Origin: Rhipicephalus microplus
Lineage: Eukaryota > Arthropoda > Arachnida > Ixodida > Ixodidae
Length of the DNA: 64,000 bases
Assembly: GCF_043290135.1 (NCBI RefSeq)
Contig: NC_134701.1
Location: forward strand, 36,669,501-36,733,500
Direction: 5' to 3'
Below, piece by piece: positions 9,845-19,310 of the stretch (within the stretch, counting starts at the first letter, position 1; the number at the start of each line of letters is the position of its first letter). The notes under the pieces were generated by a model. That model ran no database searches and was not told where the DNA came from. It worked only from the letters and a program-made list of their open reading frames with translations. The position numbers were made by a program, and so were the translations under genes.

Positions 9845-10297
9845 TCACTGCAATATGGCTTCATTCATCCGCACAACGTGTACGATTTCAGATTTTTGAG
9901 CTCGCGAGGAACTGTCAGGGATGACCTCATAATTCACGTCACTTAGGCGCCGTATAACATTGTGGGGACCAAAGTACTTCTTCAGTAACTTTTCACAAAG
10001 GCCGCGTCGGCGAATAGGGCTCCAGACCCACACTTTCTCGCTTGGTTGATAAGTGACGTATCGGTGTCGCAGGTTATAACGTTGTGCATCGTAACTCTGC
10101 TGTCCGGCGATTCGCACGCCTGCTAGCTGCCGTGCCTCTTCAGCTCGTTGGGTAAAGGCTTGAACATCCGTGTCTGTATCCTCGCAGTCGTGCAGCAGCA
10201 TGGCATCAAACATTGTCGTCACTTCACGGCCATAAAGAAGACTAAATAGCGTGCTCCGTGTAGTTTCCTGCTGCGCCGTATTATAGGCAAACGTCAC
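9845..10297 (-). pseudogene. Gypsy C integrase C-terminal part
   Basis: A 150-residue frame with FAYNTAQQETTRSTLFSLLYG, RAEEARQLAGVRI, RYNLRHRYVTYQPSEKVWVW, PIRRRGLCEKLLKKYFGPH and IVHVVRMNEA. This is the end of the integrase core and the GPY/F module, ending 84 bases before the LTR. It is shifted relative to the core piece at 10294-10623, so a frameshift lies near 10295-10320. Confidence 0.88.
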
Positions 10298-10623
10298 GTA
10301 TGGTAAAACGTCATCCCAATTTTATCATCCACGTCGATGTACATACTAAGCATATCAGCAATTGTCTTGTTGAGGCATTCTGTTAAGCCGTTGGTTTGTG
10401 GGTGGTAGGAGGTAGTTTTTCGATGCGCTGTTCCACTCAACTTAAGCACTAACTTGAGGAGCATGGCCGTGAAAGCGGTACCTCTGTCTGTTATTATAAT
10501 TCTAGGAGCACCATGCCTCAAAACGATATATTCAATGAAAAATCGAGCCGCTTCTACTGCAGTTCCACTTGATAAAGCCTTTGTTTCTGCGTAGCAAGAT
10601 AGTCCGTAGCGACAATTACCCAC
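10294..10623 (-). pseudogene. Gypsy C integrase core
   Basis: Contains CYAETKALSSGT, FFIEYIVLRHGAPRIIITD, then RGTAFTAMLLKLVLKLSGTA and HPQTNGLTECLNKTIADMLS. The catalytic D of IITD and the E of GLTE are present; the usual Arg after Glu is Cys. The first catalytic D lies in the preceding frame (VIVATDYLA, at the end of the long pol frame), so a frameshift near 10600 splits the core. Confidence 0.88.
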
Positions 10624-13268
10624 TTATTTCCAGTATGCGAAGTCGGAAATGGTCCAAGGAGATCCATTCCGATTTGTGCAAAAGGCATGGTGGGCACTTG
10701 AACTGGTTGCAACAATTCGGCTGGTTTTAAAGGTGGCGATTTTCGTCGTTGACAATCGAGGCACGTGCGGACGTAATGCTTTACAGTGCCTGGAAGCTTC
10801 GGCCAGTAGTACTTTTGTTGGATTCTGGCCAATGTGCGCGTGTATCCGAGGTGGCCGGAGGTTGGCTCATCGTGGCAAGCGCTCAGGATCTCATCGCGAA
10901 TGGATGTCGGGACGACAAGTAAGTGGGCATTTCCGCTGGGGGCAAAGTTCTTCTTGTATAGGACACCACTGCACAAGTAGAATAATGGCAGGCTCCTTGC
11001 AAATATCTTGGGAACGCTTGTACACTGGCTGTTAAGAAAATTAATAAGAGGGAGCAACTCACTGTCTTCTTTCTGCTTAGACGAAATGGTGACCGTGTCG
11101 ACCACTCCTAAAAATGCGATGTCATCATCTTCTGAGACATCATCTTGCTTTATAGGCGACCTGGATAAGCAATCAGCATCAGAGTGCTGTCGTCCCGACT
11201 TATAGACGACCGTCATATCGAATTCTTGTAGGCGTAAGCTCCAGTGCGCTAGCCGACCGGATGAGTCCTTCAAGTTGGTCAGCCAGCAAAGAGAGTGGTG
11301 GTCGCTGACTACGTGGAAGGGACGGCCGTAGAGGTATGGGCAAAACTTCAGAACTGCCCATACTACAGCAAGACATTCCTTTTCCGTTGTGGAATAATGG
11401 GACTCGGCACGGGAAAGCGTTTTACTTGCATATGCAATCACTCTCTCGGCTGAGCCTTGCCACTGGACGAGTACAGCGCCTAAACCTACGTTGCTGGCAT
11501 CAGTGTGGATCATGGTTAGAGCGTCCTCGTCAAAGTGAGCAAGCACAGGGGGTGTCTGCAGGCGCTGTCGTAGAGCGTCAAATGCTGCTTGTTCCTCTTC
11601 GCCCCATAAAAATGGAACATCGTCTCTCGTTATGCGTGTTAAGGGCGACGCTATGTGCGAGAAATTGGCAATAAATCTGCAGTAGTAGGCGCAAAGGCCA
11701 AGAAAACGTCTTACGGCCTTCTTTTCTGTTGGCACCGGAAATTTTCGGACGGCGTCGATCTTGTCGGGATCCGGACGAACACCTTCATAGCTCACCACAT
11801 GTCCTAAGAATCGGAGTTCCTTGAAACCGAAATGACATTTCTCAGGTTTCAGCGATAAGCCAGCGGACCGTATTGCTTGAAATACTAATAGCAGCCGTCT
11901 TAGATGTTCCTCGAATGTTGGTGAGAAAACAATGACGTCGTTGAGGTATAGCAGACACGTCTGCCACTTAAGGCCTGATAGGACAATATCCATCAGTCTC
12001 TGAAATGTTGCTGGGGCTGAGCACAATCCGAAGGGCAAGACTTTAAACTCATAAAGCCCGTCAGGCGTAACAAAAGCAGTCTTTTCTCTGTCCCGCTCAT
12101 TGACCTCGATTTGCCAATAACCGCTTTTCAGGTCCATCGACGAGAAGAAACGTGCATGCCTCAGCCTGTCAAGTGAATCGTCAATACGCGGTAGTGGGTA
12201 TACGTCTTTCTTTGTCACGCGGTTCAGCTTGCGGTAGCCCACGCAGAAGCGTAAGCTGCCGTCTTTCTTCTTAACTAGCACTACCGGTGATGCCCAAGGG
12301 CTTTTTGACGGCTGAATGATGTCATCATTGAGCATTTTCTGAACTTGTTCTTGGATCGCTTTGCGTTCTTTCGGTGCCACGCGGTATGGGTTTTGTCGAA
12401 TTGGTCTTGCCGTCTCTTCCATTATATTTCGGTGCTTTGTCAGTGGCGTTTGATTTACCCTCGAGGTCGACGAAAAATAATCTTCAAACTGGCCGAGAAT
12501 ATCTAGAAGGCTCTGCCTCTGCGCTGGCGATAAATCTGTGCTCACGTCGACAGGCAGTGGTGTTGAAGCGGCCGGCGTCTCTGCCTGTTGTACTGCGAAG
12601 CACTCGCGGAATTCTACAATTTCTTCGAAGTATGCAACTGTGGTACCTTCTGCAATGTGTCGACGCTCGTTGCTGAAGTTTGTCAACAGGACCTCTGCTT
12701 GCCCAGACACTACACTGACGAGACTTCTGGCAATAGCGATTCCTCGAGAGAGTAAAAGCGTCGATATTTGTTCTGCGACACCTTCTCCACTATGCTGCGT
12801 GTTACACGTGACAGAGACGAGGCGGCATGACAACGGTGGCATGGTCATGTCGTCAATCACGCGCATGGGCTTGCGCTGCAGCACTGCGCTATGGTCCGCT
12901 GAGAAGGTCAGTACACCGTCCGGTGTATTTATAATGGCACCGTACTCCCGCAGGAAATCCATACCCAAGATGGCCTGTTTACAACACTCTGAAAGAATAA
13001 CGAAGGTTGCCACGAATGATGAATCCCCGATCTTGATTCGTGCGGTGCACTTTCCCGTAGGTGTCAGCAGCTGGCCTCCGGCTCCTCTAATTTGCGGCCC
13101 CGTCCATTCCATTTTTACCTTCTTGAGTTGGTCGGCCAGATTCGCACTCATTATTGAAAAGTCCGCACCAGTGTCGACCAGTGCGGTCACGTCGTGACCG
13201 TCAATTGAAAGTGTAATGTCGGCGGTGACAATCTCGTCTTTCGTCGGTTCATTCGGAATGTGCGGCAC
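10554..13268 (-). CDS. Gypsy C Pol: protease, RT, RNase H and start of integrase (904 aa)
   Basis: The longest intact frame in the window. Domains in order: retropepsin (about 20-130) with TALVDTGADFSIM and ILGMDFLREYG; linker with VSGQAEVLLTNFSNE; RT (about 290-480) with LVKKKDGSLRFC, FFSSMDLKSGYWQI and LPFGLCSAPATFQRLM; RNase H (about 560-680) with IHTDASNVGLGAVL, TEKECLAVVWAV, SDHHSLCWL and DADCLSRSP; and the integrase finger with HDEPTSGHLG and CLDCQRRK. The RT active site reads YLNDVIVF rather than YLDD, so one metal-binding Asp is Asn and the enzyme should be inactive. CVGYRKLN also replaces the usual CVDYRKLN. The frame ends shortly after the first integrase Asp because of a frameshift. 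Gag is missing upstream, so this element could move only with help. Confidence 0.95.
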   Translation of the reverse strand: MPHIPNEPTKDEIVTADITLSIDGHDVTALVDTGADFSIMSANLADQLKKVKMEWTGPQIRGAGGQLLTPTGKCTARIKIGDSSFVATFVILSECCKQAILGMDFLREYGAIINTPDGVLTFSADHSAVLQRKPMRVIDDMTMPPLSCRLVSVTCNTQHSGEGVAEQISTLLLSRGIAIARSLVSVVSGQAEVLLTNFSNERRHIAEGTTVAYFEEIVEFRECFAVQQAETPAASTPLPVDVSTDLSPAQRQSLLDILGQFEDYFSSTSRVNQTPLTKHRNIMEETARPIRQNPYRVAPKERKAIQEQVQKMLNDDIIQPSKSPWASPVVLVKKKDGSLRFCVGYRKLNRVTKKDVYPLPRIDDSLDRLRHARFFSSMDLKSGYWQIEVNERDREKTAFVTPDGLYEFKVLPFGLCSAPATFQRLMDIVLSGLKWQTCLLYLNDVIVFSPTFEEHLRRLLLVFQAIRSAGLSLKPEKCHFGFKELRFLGHVVSYEGVRPDPDKIDAVRKFPVPTEKKAVRRFLGLCAYYCRFIANFSHIASPLTRITRDDVPFLWGEEEQAAFDALRQRLQTPPVLAHFDEDALTMIHTDASNVGLGAVLVQWQGSAERVIAYASKTLSRAESHYSTTEKECLAVVWAVLKFCPYLYGRPFHVVSDHHSLCWLTNLKDSSGRLAHWSLRLQEFDMTVVYKSGRQHSDADCLSRSPIKQDDVSEDDDIAFLGVVDTVTISSKQKEDSELLPLINFLNSQCTSVPKIFARSLPLFYLCSGVLYKKNFAPSGNAHLLVVPTSIRDEILSACHDEPTSGHLGYTRTLARIQQKYYWPKLPGTVKHYVRTCLDCQRRKSPPLKPAELLQPVQVPTMPFAQIGMDLLGPFPTSHTGNKWVIVATDYLATQKQRLYQVELQ

Positions 13269-13540
13269 TTCATGCGGCGGTAATGGGGGATTTTCAAATC
13301 TTCGGCAATTCGCAACCTTCCCCCCTAAGGTCGCTGCTTTTAGTTTCCCCGGCGTCGGCTGGGAGACCTTCCTCTCGCCACGTCCGTGGTGCTACCCCTA
13401 TTAGATCGGGAAAAATGACCCGGGGAGGGCGAGCGTGACCGGAACCCAGGAGAAACGTCTCGCGGGAACGGGTGTTTCGACGAGCGGAAGTCTTTGTGGA
13501 CTAGGTCCCGGGCTGTTGGAAGGTGTCCTAGACATGTACC
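13269..13540 (-). pseudogene. Gypsy C gag remnant (C-terminal Arg/Ser tail)
   Basis: Between the primer site and the protease the minus strand reads HPFPRDVSPGFRSRSPSPGH, then FSRSNRGSTTDVARGRSPSR, then a stop near 13340. This resembles the tail of the gypsy D gag (SPLPSRRMSPHPRQYSGPTR). The capsid and zinc knuckle are absent. An internal deletion joined the leader to the gag tail, which leaves only about 290 bases where 1.3 kb would be expected. Confidence 0.7.
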
Positions 13541-13555
13541 CAGCTCCTCCACCAG
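13540..13555 (-). other. Gypsy C primer binding site
   Basis: Directly after the 5' LTR the minus strand reads CTGGTGGAGGAGCTGG. It starts with TGG, as expected for pairing to a tRNA 3' CCA end. Gypsy D has a near-identical site (TCTGGTGGAGGTGCTG). The tRNA species is not identified. Confidence 0.65.
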
Positions 13556-13698
13556 TGTCACGACGCAGACACAACAGGAGTTCGATATAGAAGAGCTCAC
13601 TTTAATTAAAAATGAAAGGCGCTCGTAAAGAGGACCGGGCAAGAGCTTCGTCTTCCTCTCTGGCTGTGCGAAATCTCCTCTGCAGGTTGAATGCGGCA
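13556..13698 (-). repeat. Gypsy C 5' LTR
   Basis: On the minus strand it starts TGCCGCATTCAAC and ends GCGTCGTGACA, with proper TG...CA ends and 143 bp. Its outer flank ATAT matches the flank of the 3' LTR. Confidence 0.9.
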
Positions 13699-13985
13699 AT
13701 ATATACACAAACATTACACACGTACAAACTTGTGTATAAAGTGGTTAAACACCACACCGCCCCCAGAAAATGTCAGCCATACGACCCTGGCAAAAATATT
13801 ATTAAGTATAAGAAACTCATAACTAATTAAAGTAAATTATTCTTTAATTCACCTCATTTAGTTTTTAGAAATTAGCAATCTACCATTCAACAATCAGTAA
13901 CTTTTTGTCTTGTTGAGGTGGGGTGCTATACCCTATGTAAAGTTGTTTGTGCCTCGGGGATAGTCTCGCAGGTAGGCCACATATA

Positions 13986-14825
13986 CAGTAAAACCTCGTT
14001 ATTTCAAAGTCAACCGTAAAAAATTTTCTAATTAAGTGAGTTTTCAAATTAACGGAAAATAAAGAAATGCGATGCAAGGAACCTGGAATTATTCGAAGTA
14101 TTTAAGGCTGGTCACTTGCTGTGCCGGCTAGTTTGTGGCTCCAAAGGTTATGTTTTCCAAATATAGCTGGTCCCAGTTTTGCCGCAAACATGATGGAAAA
14201 GCAGCCCTCACACCTGCCACCAAAAAGAGAAAAAGAAGAAAGCTTGCGTCTTGATGAACTGAAACCTGCCCCTGCGAAAAACGAGATATCTTTACTGCAA
14301 CACAGTAGAGACATGCGAGCAGCATGTTGCCTGCTCTTTGCATTGGGTCAGCATTTCATGATGCAACCACTCGCCCATATTCCTTCTGCTAAAGTTTCAT
14401 AATAGCCGGTGTAATGAAATTCGCAATGTGTTTCGACTAGAAAACATGATCATTTAAGCTTTCAAACTTGGTTTTCAAAGTAGGCATTGCAGGCAGAACT
14501 CTGCCAGCAGATAAAGCATGCAAATTGCTGGAGCAACCAGTGATCAGGGGTTGGCATACATTGCTAGTTCAGCCAAAATATCCTTTCCCAACTTACTTTT
14601 ATTCCCCGAAAGAATGGTCGAATCGTGATGCGCTGATGTGGCGATAACCATGCTATATGCTGCCCGTGCATCACAGCCGTGTTGCAGTGAATGGATACAG
14701 CCATCTCAAAGCACCCAAAGTTTTGAAGTTAAGCAAACATGCATTGCAAAATACGAGACCATAGAAATATTTCAAATCAAGTGGGATTTCCAAATAACAG
14801 AGTTTGAATTATTGAGGTTTTAATG
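13986..14825. mobile_element. Tigger/pogo-type non-autonomous element (840 bp)
   Basis: The left end is CAGTAAAACCTCGTTATTTC. The reverse complement of the right end is CATTAAAACCTCAATAATTC. Both ends are flanked by TA (13984-13985 and 14826-14827), the target duplicated by Tc1/mariner/pogo elements. The interior has no transposase motifs. The 5'-CAGTnnAACCTCG-type terminus is typical of Tigger/pogo. Confidence 0.75.
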
Positions 14826-14827
14826 TA

Positions 14828-15830
14828 GGTTGAACAATCGCCAAGTGGTAGGTGGCACAGCGCTCACCATCATCATTATGGTTAGCGCAGTAGCACCAGC
14901 AGTGCTCTGCACTAACCATAAACCACCCAGTGACGACGCTGGGTGGTCGCACAGAAAACGTAAGCAAGTCTCCTTGACGTTGTGGTGGAGATGGGAGTGG
15001 TGGCGATTCTGGGACGCGTCCCATAGATTTCCTAGTGGCAAGTCGAACATTGGCAGCGACACCTTCATGTTACCTTCTGTTTGTTATGTGTGCTGGAATA
15101 TTGTACTATAAAGTTGTTCTAGTGTTTCGCTAGTGATGTATTTGATTTTGCTGACGATATCATCGTTTGTAAAAGTAGTTTAATGCACACGTGCTTGGTT
15201 TGCTCCACTGCACCTGCTACATTCATGTGTTCTAAGAGCTGCGCACACTGCAAGACCCCACAACCTGCTGCAGTAGCGGTGAAAACGAAGCGTATCGCTT
15301 CCTCGGCTTTTGATTTGAACGGCTGTCCCTTAAAGCTACAAAGCCCCCTTCTTTATCACAGGGTAATAAAGCTAATGAATTAGTTCTAAACAAGGACTTT
15401 GTCTGCCAAACTTGAATGTCACTTTCTCTCTATATAGTACAAATCATACGACACACACCTGCCAGCCTCTGCCTCTCAGTGCTTGCTGAGCCAAATTCTA
15501 TCAAGGGGCTATCCTGAGGTGGTCGAGCAGGCCTACCATGAGCAGCTCCTTTCTCTTAAATGTTTTGAAAAGTTGTCTCTGTATAGCGAATCACAGCCTT
15601 GATGAAACAGAAATCATCACTGTAGTGAAAGCAATAACACGATGTTTCAGCCATGTTTTTGGGAGGGCTTGATAGCTGTTGCACCCTGCAGATGAATTCA
15701 AGTGCTGCAGCGATACATTTAAACTTGTCTATAACAAACATCCAGACAACGACTTACTCAATACAGTATAGAGCTCTTATAATGTAAGTCGTGGGAGTCT
15801 CGAATATACACACTACTAGAGTTACTGCAC
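14828..15830. other. No gene recognised
   Basis: Two small inverted repeats occur at 14878-14922 (gttagcgcag facing ctgcactaac) and 14931-14945 (ccacccag facing ctgggtgg). Otherwise there are only short unassigned frames. Confidence 0.5.
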
Positions 15831-15832
15831 TA

Positions 15833-15875
15833 CAGTCGAACCCACTTATAACGAACTCGAAAGTGCTGCGATGAG
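15833..15875 (+). repeat. Tigger/pogo-type left terminus, partner end not found
   Basis: After TA (15831-15832) the sequence CAGTCGAACCCACTTATAAC leads into GAACTCG, a typical pogo/Tigger end. No inverted partner was located before the LTR at 16591, so the element is truncated or its end has decayed. 15876-16590 shows nothing else recognisable. Confidence 0.5.
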
Positions 15876-16590
15876 TGGTTGCTGTATCAGTAGTTTGTTG
15901 TATATGAACTCGCCCATAAAAACGTACACTTAGCGGCTAAACAGTTTTTTTTCTGTGTTTTTTATTAAAAAGTGCTAACAACCTCTTGCTGACAAGTTAG
16001 GTTTTTCGCATGCTAAGTGATGTCCGTTTGTTCACAAGTGAATTAAACCACGTTCGCAATGAACACACTGTGTTCCACTGAAGCACGGTACTGCCCTGTC
16101 AAATCAATAATCGCTGGCTAGTTGCAGGCAGCATGTTACTTACTCGGCTCTCGCTGTCACATGCGGGCATGTATTCGCAGTCACGTACATGCGCGTTCGT
16201 GCTTTCTTTGTGCATGCTCATTCGGGATCGGGTTCGGGTGCAGCGAGTCACTCGTTTTTTTTAACACAACGAAGACGAATTTTGCAAGCAACGCGCACAA
16301 GCGATATCGCACAACTTGGCGGCGGCGAACTTGCGAATGGCAGCAGGACGCGCTTGTACCACAGTCGATCCGCCAAGCAGATATCTGTAAACGACTGTGA
16401 TAAGGTTGCTGGTGATGAGTCAAAATGGCACAATCATCACCACCGGTTACCTCATCATCGCTCTTTTCTGGTGCTTATCCGTTAAAGCACGTGCTGCAAT
16501 GATGCAGAAATTGTTATCATTAGTCAACCGGTCTTTGCCGTTGCGCCTTCCAGAATTCAACAGAACCTGAGGGCTCTGCACTCCGGGTGA

Positions 16591-16823
16591 TGTGGTAACC
16601 ACTGCACACAAGCCTGCGCAGCCCCCATTTCGTCACTCGTTAGCCCAGCATGACCCGGTCACTTGCTCTAACACGCTTGCAATAAGGACCAGTGCCGCCG
16701 CAGCTTCACCAGAGGCTTAACGTCACTACTGATGGCTATGAAAACCGAGCTGCCAAGCTCGGTTTCATCCTTTCTTTCCCCAACCATTCCAGCTGTGTCC
16801 TTCTATAGACACAGCATCCCACA
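16591..16823 (+). repeat. Putative 5' LTR (233 bp) of a plus-strand retrotransposon
   Basis: Starts TGTGGTAACC and ends ATCCCACA. Two bases later comes TGGTGACCCAG, a TGG-type primer site, and then a gag start at 16898. It contains GCAATAAGG and an internal inverted repeat (atgaaaaccgagct facing agctcggttt at 16736-16766). No second LTR was found, so the left limit is inferred from its TG and the TGTGG/CCACA symmetry. Confidence 0.5.
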
Positions 16824-16840
16824 TCTGGTGACCCAGAAAA
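16824..16840 (+). other. Primer binding site
   Basis: tcTGGTGACCCAGAAAA immediately follows the putative LTR end at 16823 and precedes the gag start. Confidence 0.5.
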
Positions 16841-16897
16841 CGAACCAACCGCACCCAGAAACAGCAGCATACTGGCAACGCCTCCGCAAGCCTGGCC

Positions 16898-17110
16898 ATG
16901 CCTGTCAACTCCAGCGAGGATGTCAGAGCCCCTGCAGACGGCATGCCACACATTGCTCCACACGATGCCTGGCCTGTTGTTGTCAAGTTCCCACTGCTTT
17001 GGCCATACTCACCTGAGGTATAGTTCACCCAAGTTGAGGCCTCGTTCTCTTTAGCAGGCATCCCTCAACTCCGGACCCGCTACGATTACGTCGTCGCCAA
17101 CCTGGACGCG
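16898..17110 (+). pseudogene. Gag N-terminus of an LTR retrotransposon
   Basis: Starting at the ATG at 16898 the plus strand gives MPVNSSEDVRAPADGMP, then VVVKFPLLWPYSPEV, a stop where Trp is expected, FTQVEASFSLAGIP and TRYDYVVANLDAG. This is the opening of a gypsy-type capsid (lPPfWpxxPxxWFxQVEaxF, then TRyxyVvxxL). The TGG-to-TAG change and loss of all downstream sequence make it a fragment. It ends where a 35-bp direct repeat (gaaccgggatattcttacac at 17113 and 17148) begins. Confidence 0.65.
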
Positions 17111-17169
17111 GGGAACCGGGATATTCTTACACGAGAACCGAGAACGAGAACCGGGATATTCTTACACGT

Positions 17170-17534
17170 GTGCAACAGCCTAAATAGAATTTGGATCAAT
17201 TTTTCGAGCACTGAAAAGTTACTCTTAGAGCACTAAAGTCTACATTTGGAGCAAGTTATAGGGGAAAACGTTCATTTTTTATCAAAATACACTAAATTTA
17301 GAGCAGTAGAAAAAAGAAGGCCTGCATTTTTTTTAAAATTTACAAACGATCTCTAAACCATGTAGAGTGAAAATGAGCACTGCTATTTCAATAAAAGTAG
17401 TATTTTGAACCACCCCCCCTCAGCAAACAATGCTAAAGTCCACATTAGCATTTGTCATGCCTTTCAAATCCTTTGACAGCCTTTGAGGACTCAGATGTGG
17501 ATCTGCCAAGCTGGCGATCTCGAAATTTGGGAGA

Positions 17535-17536
<2 letters not shown>
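17170..17536. other. No gene recognised
   Basis: AT-rich with poly-A stretches and no motifs, between the gag fragment and the RTE tail. Confidence 0.5.
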
Positions 17537-17565
<29 letters not shown>

Positions 17566-18021
17566 GCCTGACTACGTCCACTGCAGGACAAAAGCCTCTC
17601 CCATGTTCCGCCAGTTAACCCGGTCCTGTGCTTGCTGCTGCCAATTTATACCTGCAAACTTCTTAATCTCATCTGCCCACCTAACCTTCTGTCTCCCCCT
17701 AACCCGCTTTCCTTCTCTGGGAATCCAGTCAGTTACCCTTAACGACCAGCAGTTATCCTGTCTACGCGCTACATGCCCGGCCCATGTCAATTTCTTCTTC
17801 TTGATTTCAGCTATGATATCCTTAATCCGTGTTTGTTCCCTAATCCACTCTACTCTCTTCTTGTCTCTTAAGGTTACACCTACCATTTTTCTTTCCATTG
17901 CTCGCTGCGTCGTCCTCAATTTAAGCTGAACCCTCTTTGTAAGTCTCCAGGTTTCTGCTCCGTAGCTAAGTGCCGGCAAGATACAGCTGTTATATACCTT
18001 CCTCTTGAGGGATAGTGGCAT
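17537..18021 (-). mobile_element. RTE-type LINE, 5'-truncated 3' end with trinucleotide tail
   Basis: The minus strand encodes the C-terminus of an RTE-clade reverse transcriptase (149 residues from 18021). It includes LSLKRKVYNSCILPALSYGA, ETWRLTKRVQLKLRTTQRA, KKLTWAGHVARRQDN, then WIPREGKRVRGRQKVRWADE and INWQQQAQDRVNWRNMGEAF. A (GAT)n run follows at 17537-17563 on the plus strand as (ATC)n, matching the trinucleotide tails of RTE elements. The catalytic part is absent because of 5' truncation, as usual for target-primed insertions. The retained part is open to its stop, which suggests a relatively young copy. Confidence 0.9.
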
Positions 18022-18258
18022 CTACCTGTCATAATTTGAGAGTGCTTGCTAAATGTGCTCCACCCCATTCTTATTCTTCCAGTTACTTCAATCTCGTGGT
18101 TCGGCTCCGAGATTCATAAAACTGAAAAGTCTGGATGGCAAAAAAAAAAGAAAAAGAAAAACTGGTGCTCGGTTTTGTTTGGTTTTTCTAGGGCTGCAGA
18201 TGTGTCCAACATTGCTCAAAATACTTGCCAGTAACATTTTTAGACATCAGCGACCATA

Positions 18259-19308
18259 CAGTCGAATCTTGATAATTCGAACTTGAAGGGGCCCGAAAAT
18301 TTGTTCGAATTAATGAAAGCTAAATAAACGAGGGGCTCTCCATGCAGTGGTGCATGTGCATTGAGCTAACACACGAAGCAGAAGTTTCAAAAGACTAACA
18401 TTTATTCAGAAATCACAGGACATTCGGTATTAATTGAAGTAATCGGTGATGCGCGTCTGCATACGTTTGCCTTGCAGCGAGTCAATCTATTTCGCACGCA
18501 GCTTGCAAAGCATTTCTACTTCGGCTTCAGCATTCTCCTGGCAAGAAAAGTTGCGCGCGAAAATGTCCAGCCCCGACACTTCCTAAAGCCGACGACAACA
18601 ACGAGTGCGTAGCTAGCGGAGCCTTCCGCTCTCCGCTACCCAGCCACAGCATGACCAGCGCATGACGAGAAAGGAGGAGCGTCTCCACGCGGAGAGAAGC
18701 AGATCGGCATTTGAGAGGAAAGCAGCACTCCACAGCAGCTTTTTTTTGCTCTCTTCGCACGCGTCGTTGAAAGGAGAAGGGTTACGTGGCAGGCAAGGGG
18801 AAAACGTTGCACCGGCGCGTGAGAGACACCCCCTTCCCTCAAGGCGCAGAGCTGTGCTCCCGCAAGAGGCAAAAGCTGCAGAAGATGGTGCCGTTTTCCT
18901 TTCCTTTAACCACACATTCATTCAACCCAGCGACAGCTTCTTTTTTTTCCTCTCTCTCTTCGTGCACGGCGTTGGAAGAAGAAGGGTCTTTACGTGGCAG
19001 GGACAGAAAAGGGAGAAGCATGGCACAGGCATGTCGTAGATTGGCATTTGAGAAAGAGAAAACATTCCACCACAGCCTTTTCTTTCCTTTTCATTTCCTT
19101 TGTGGGCAGTGTTGAGGAGTCGCAGGTGCCGCCGCCGGATCGGAGAGGTGCTGAAACCATTTTCAGAGCGCGGTATGTTCGAATTAACCGTCGCAAGTGC
19201 TTGGGCGTTCGAATAACCTCGCGTTTTTGCCCATTGACAGGCCTCATTGTGAGTTCTAATTAACCGGAAGTTCGAATTAAGCATGTTGGAATTAATGAGA
19301 TTCTACTG
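18259..19308. mobile_element. Tigger/pogo-type non-autonomous element (1050 bp)
   Basis: The left end is CAGTCGAATCTTGATAATTC, followed by GAACTTG. The right end reversed is CAGTAGAATCTCATTAATTC. TA flanks both sides (18257-18258 and 19309-19310). Subterminal TTCGAATTAA-type repeats occur at both ends. Open frames on both strands inside (18527-18960) show no transposase motif and look like composition effects. Confidence 0.8.
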
Positions 19309-19310
19309 TA

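Larger units (their letters stand above)
9614..13702 (-). mobile_element. Gypsy C: complete-ended Ty3/gypsy element, target duplication ATAT
   Basis: Two 143-bp LTRs (9618-9760 and 13556-13698) flank a minus-strand pol. The bases just outside are ATAT on both sides (9614-9617 and 13699-13702), a 4-bp target duplication typical of gypsy. By eye the LTRs differ at about 7 of 143 positions. Gag is almost entirely deleted: only its basic Arg/Ser-rich tail remains between the primer site and the protease. Pol has one long frame plus two broken integrase pieces. Confidence 0.9.

Noticed and set aside
17572..18021. Horizontally transferred BovB
   Set aside because: RTE clade is clear, but this short C-terminal piece does not show which RTE family it is, and RTEs are common in arthropods. 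Transfer cannot be claimed.
18527..19284. Overlapping open frames of 60-125 codons on both strands
   Set aside because: They lie inside a TA-flanked Tigger-type MITE, show no motifs, and mirror each other on both strands.
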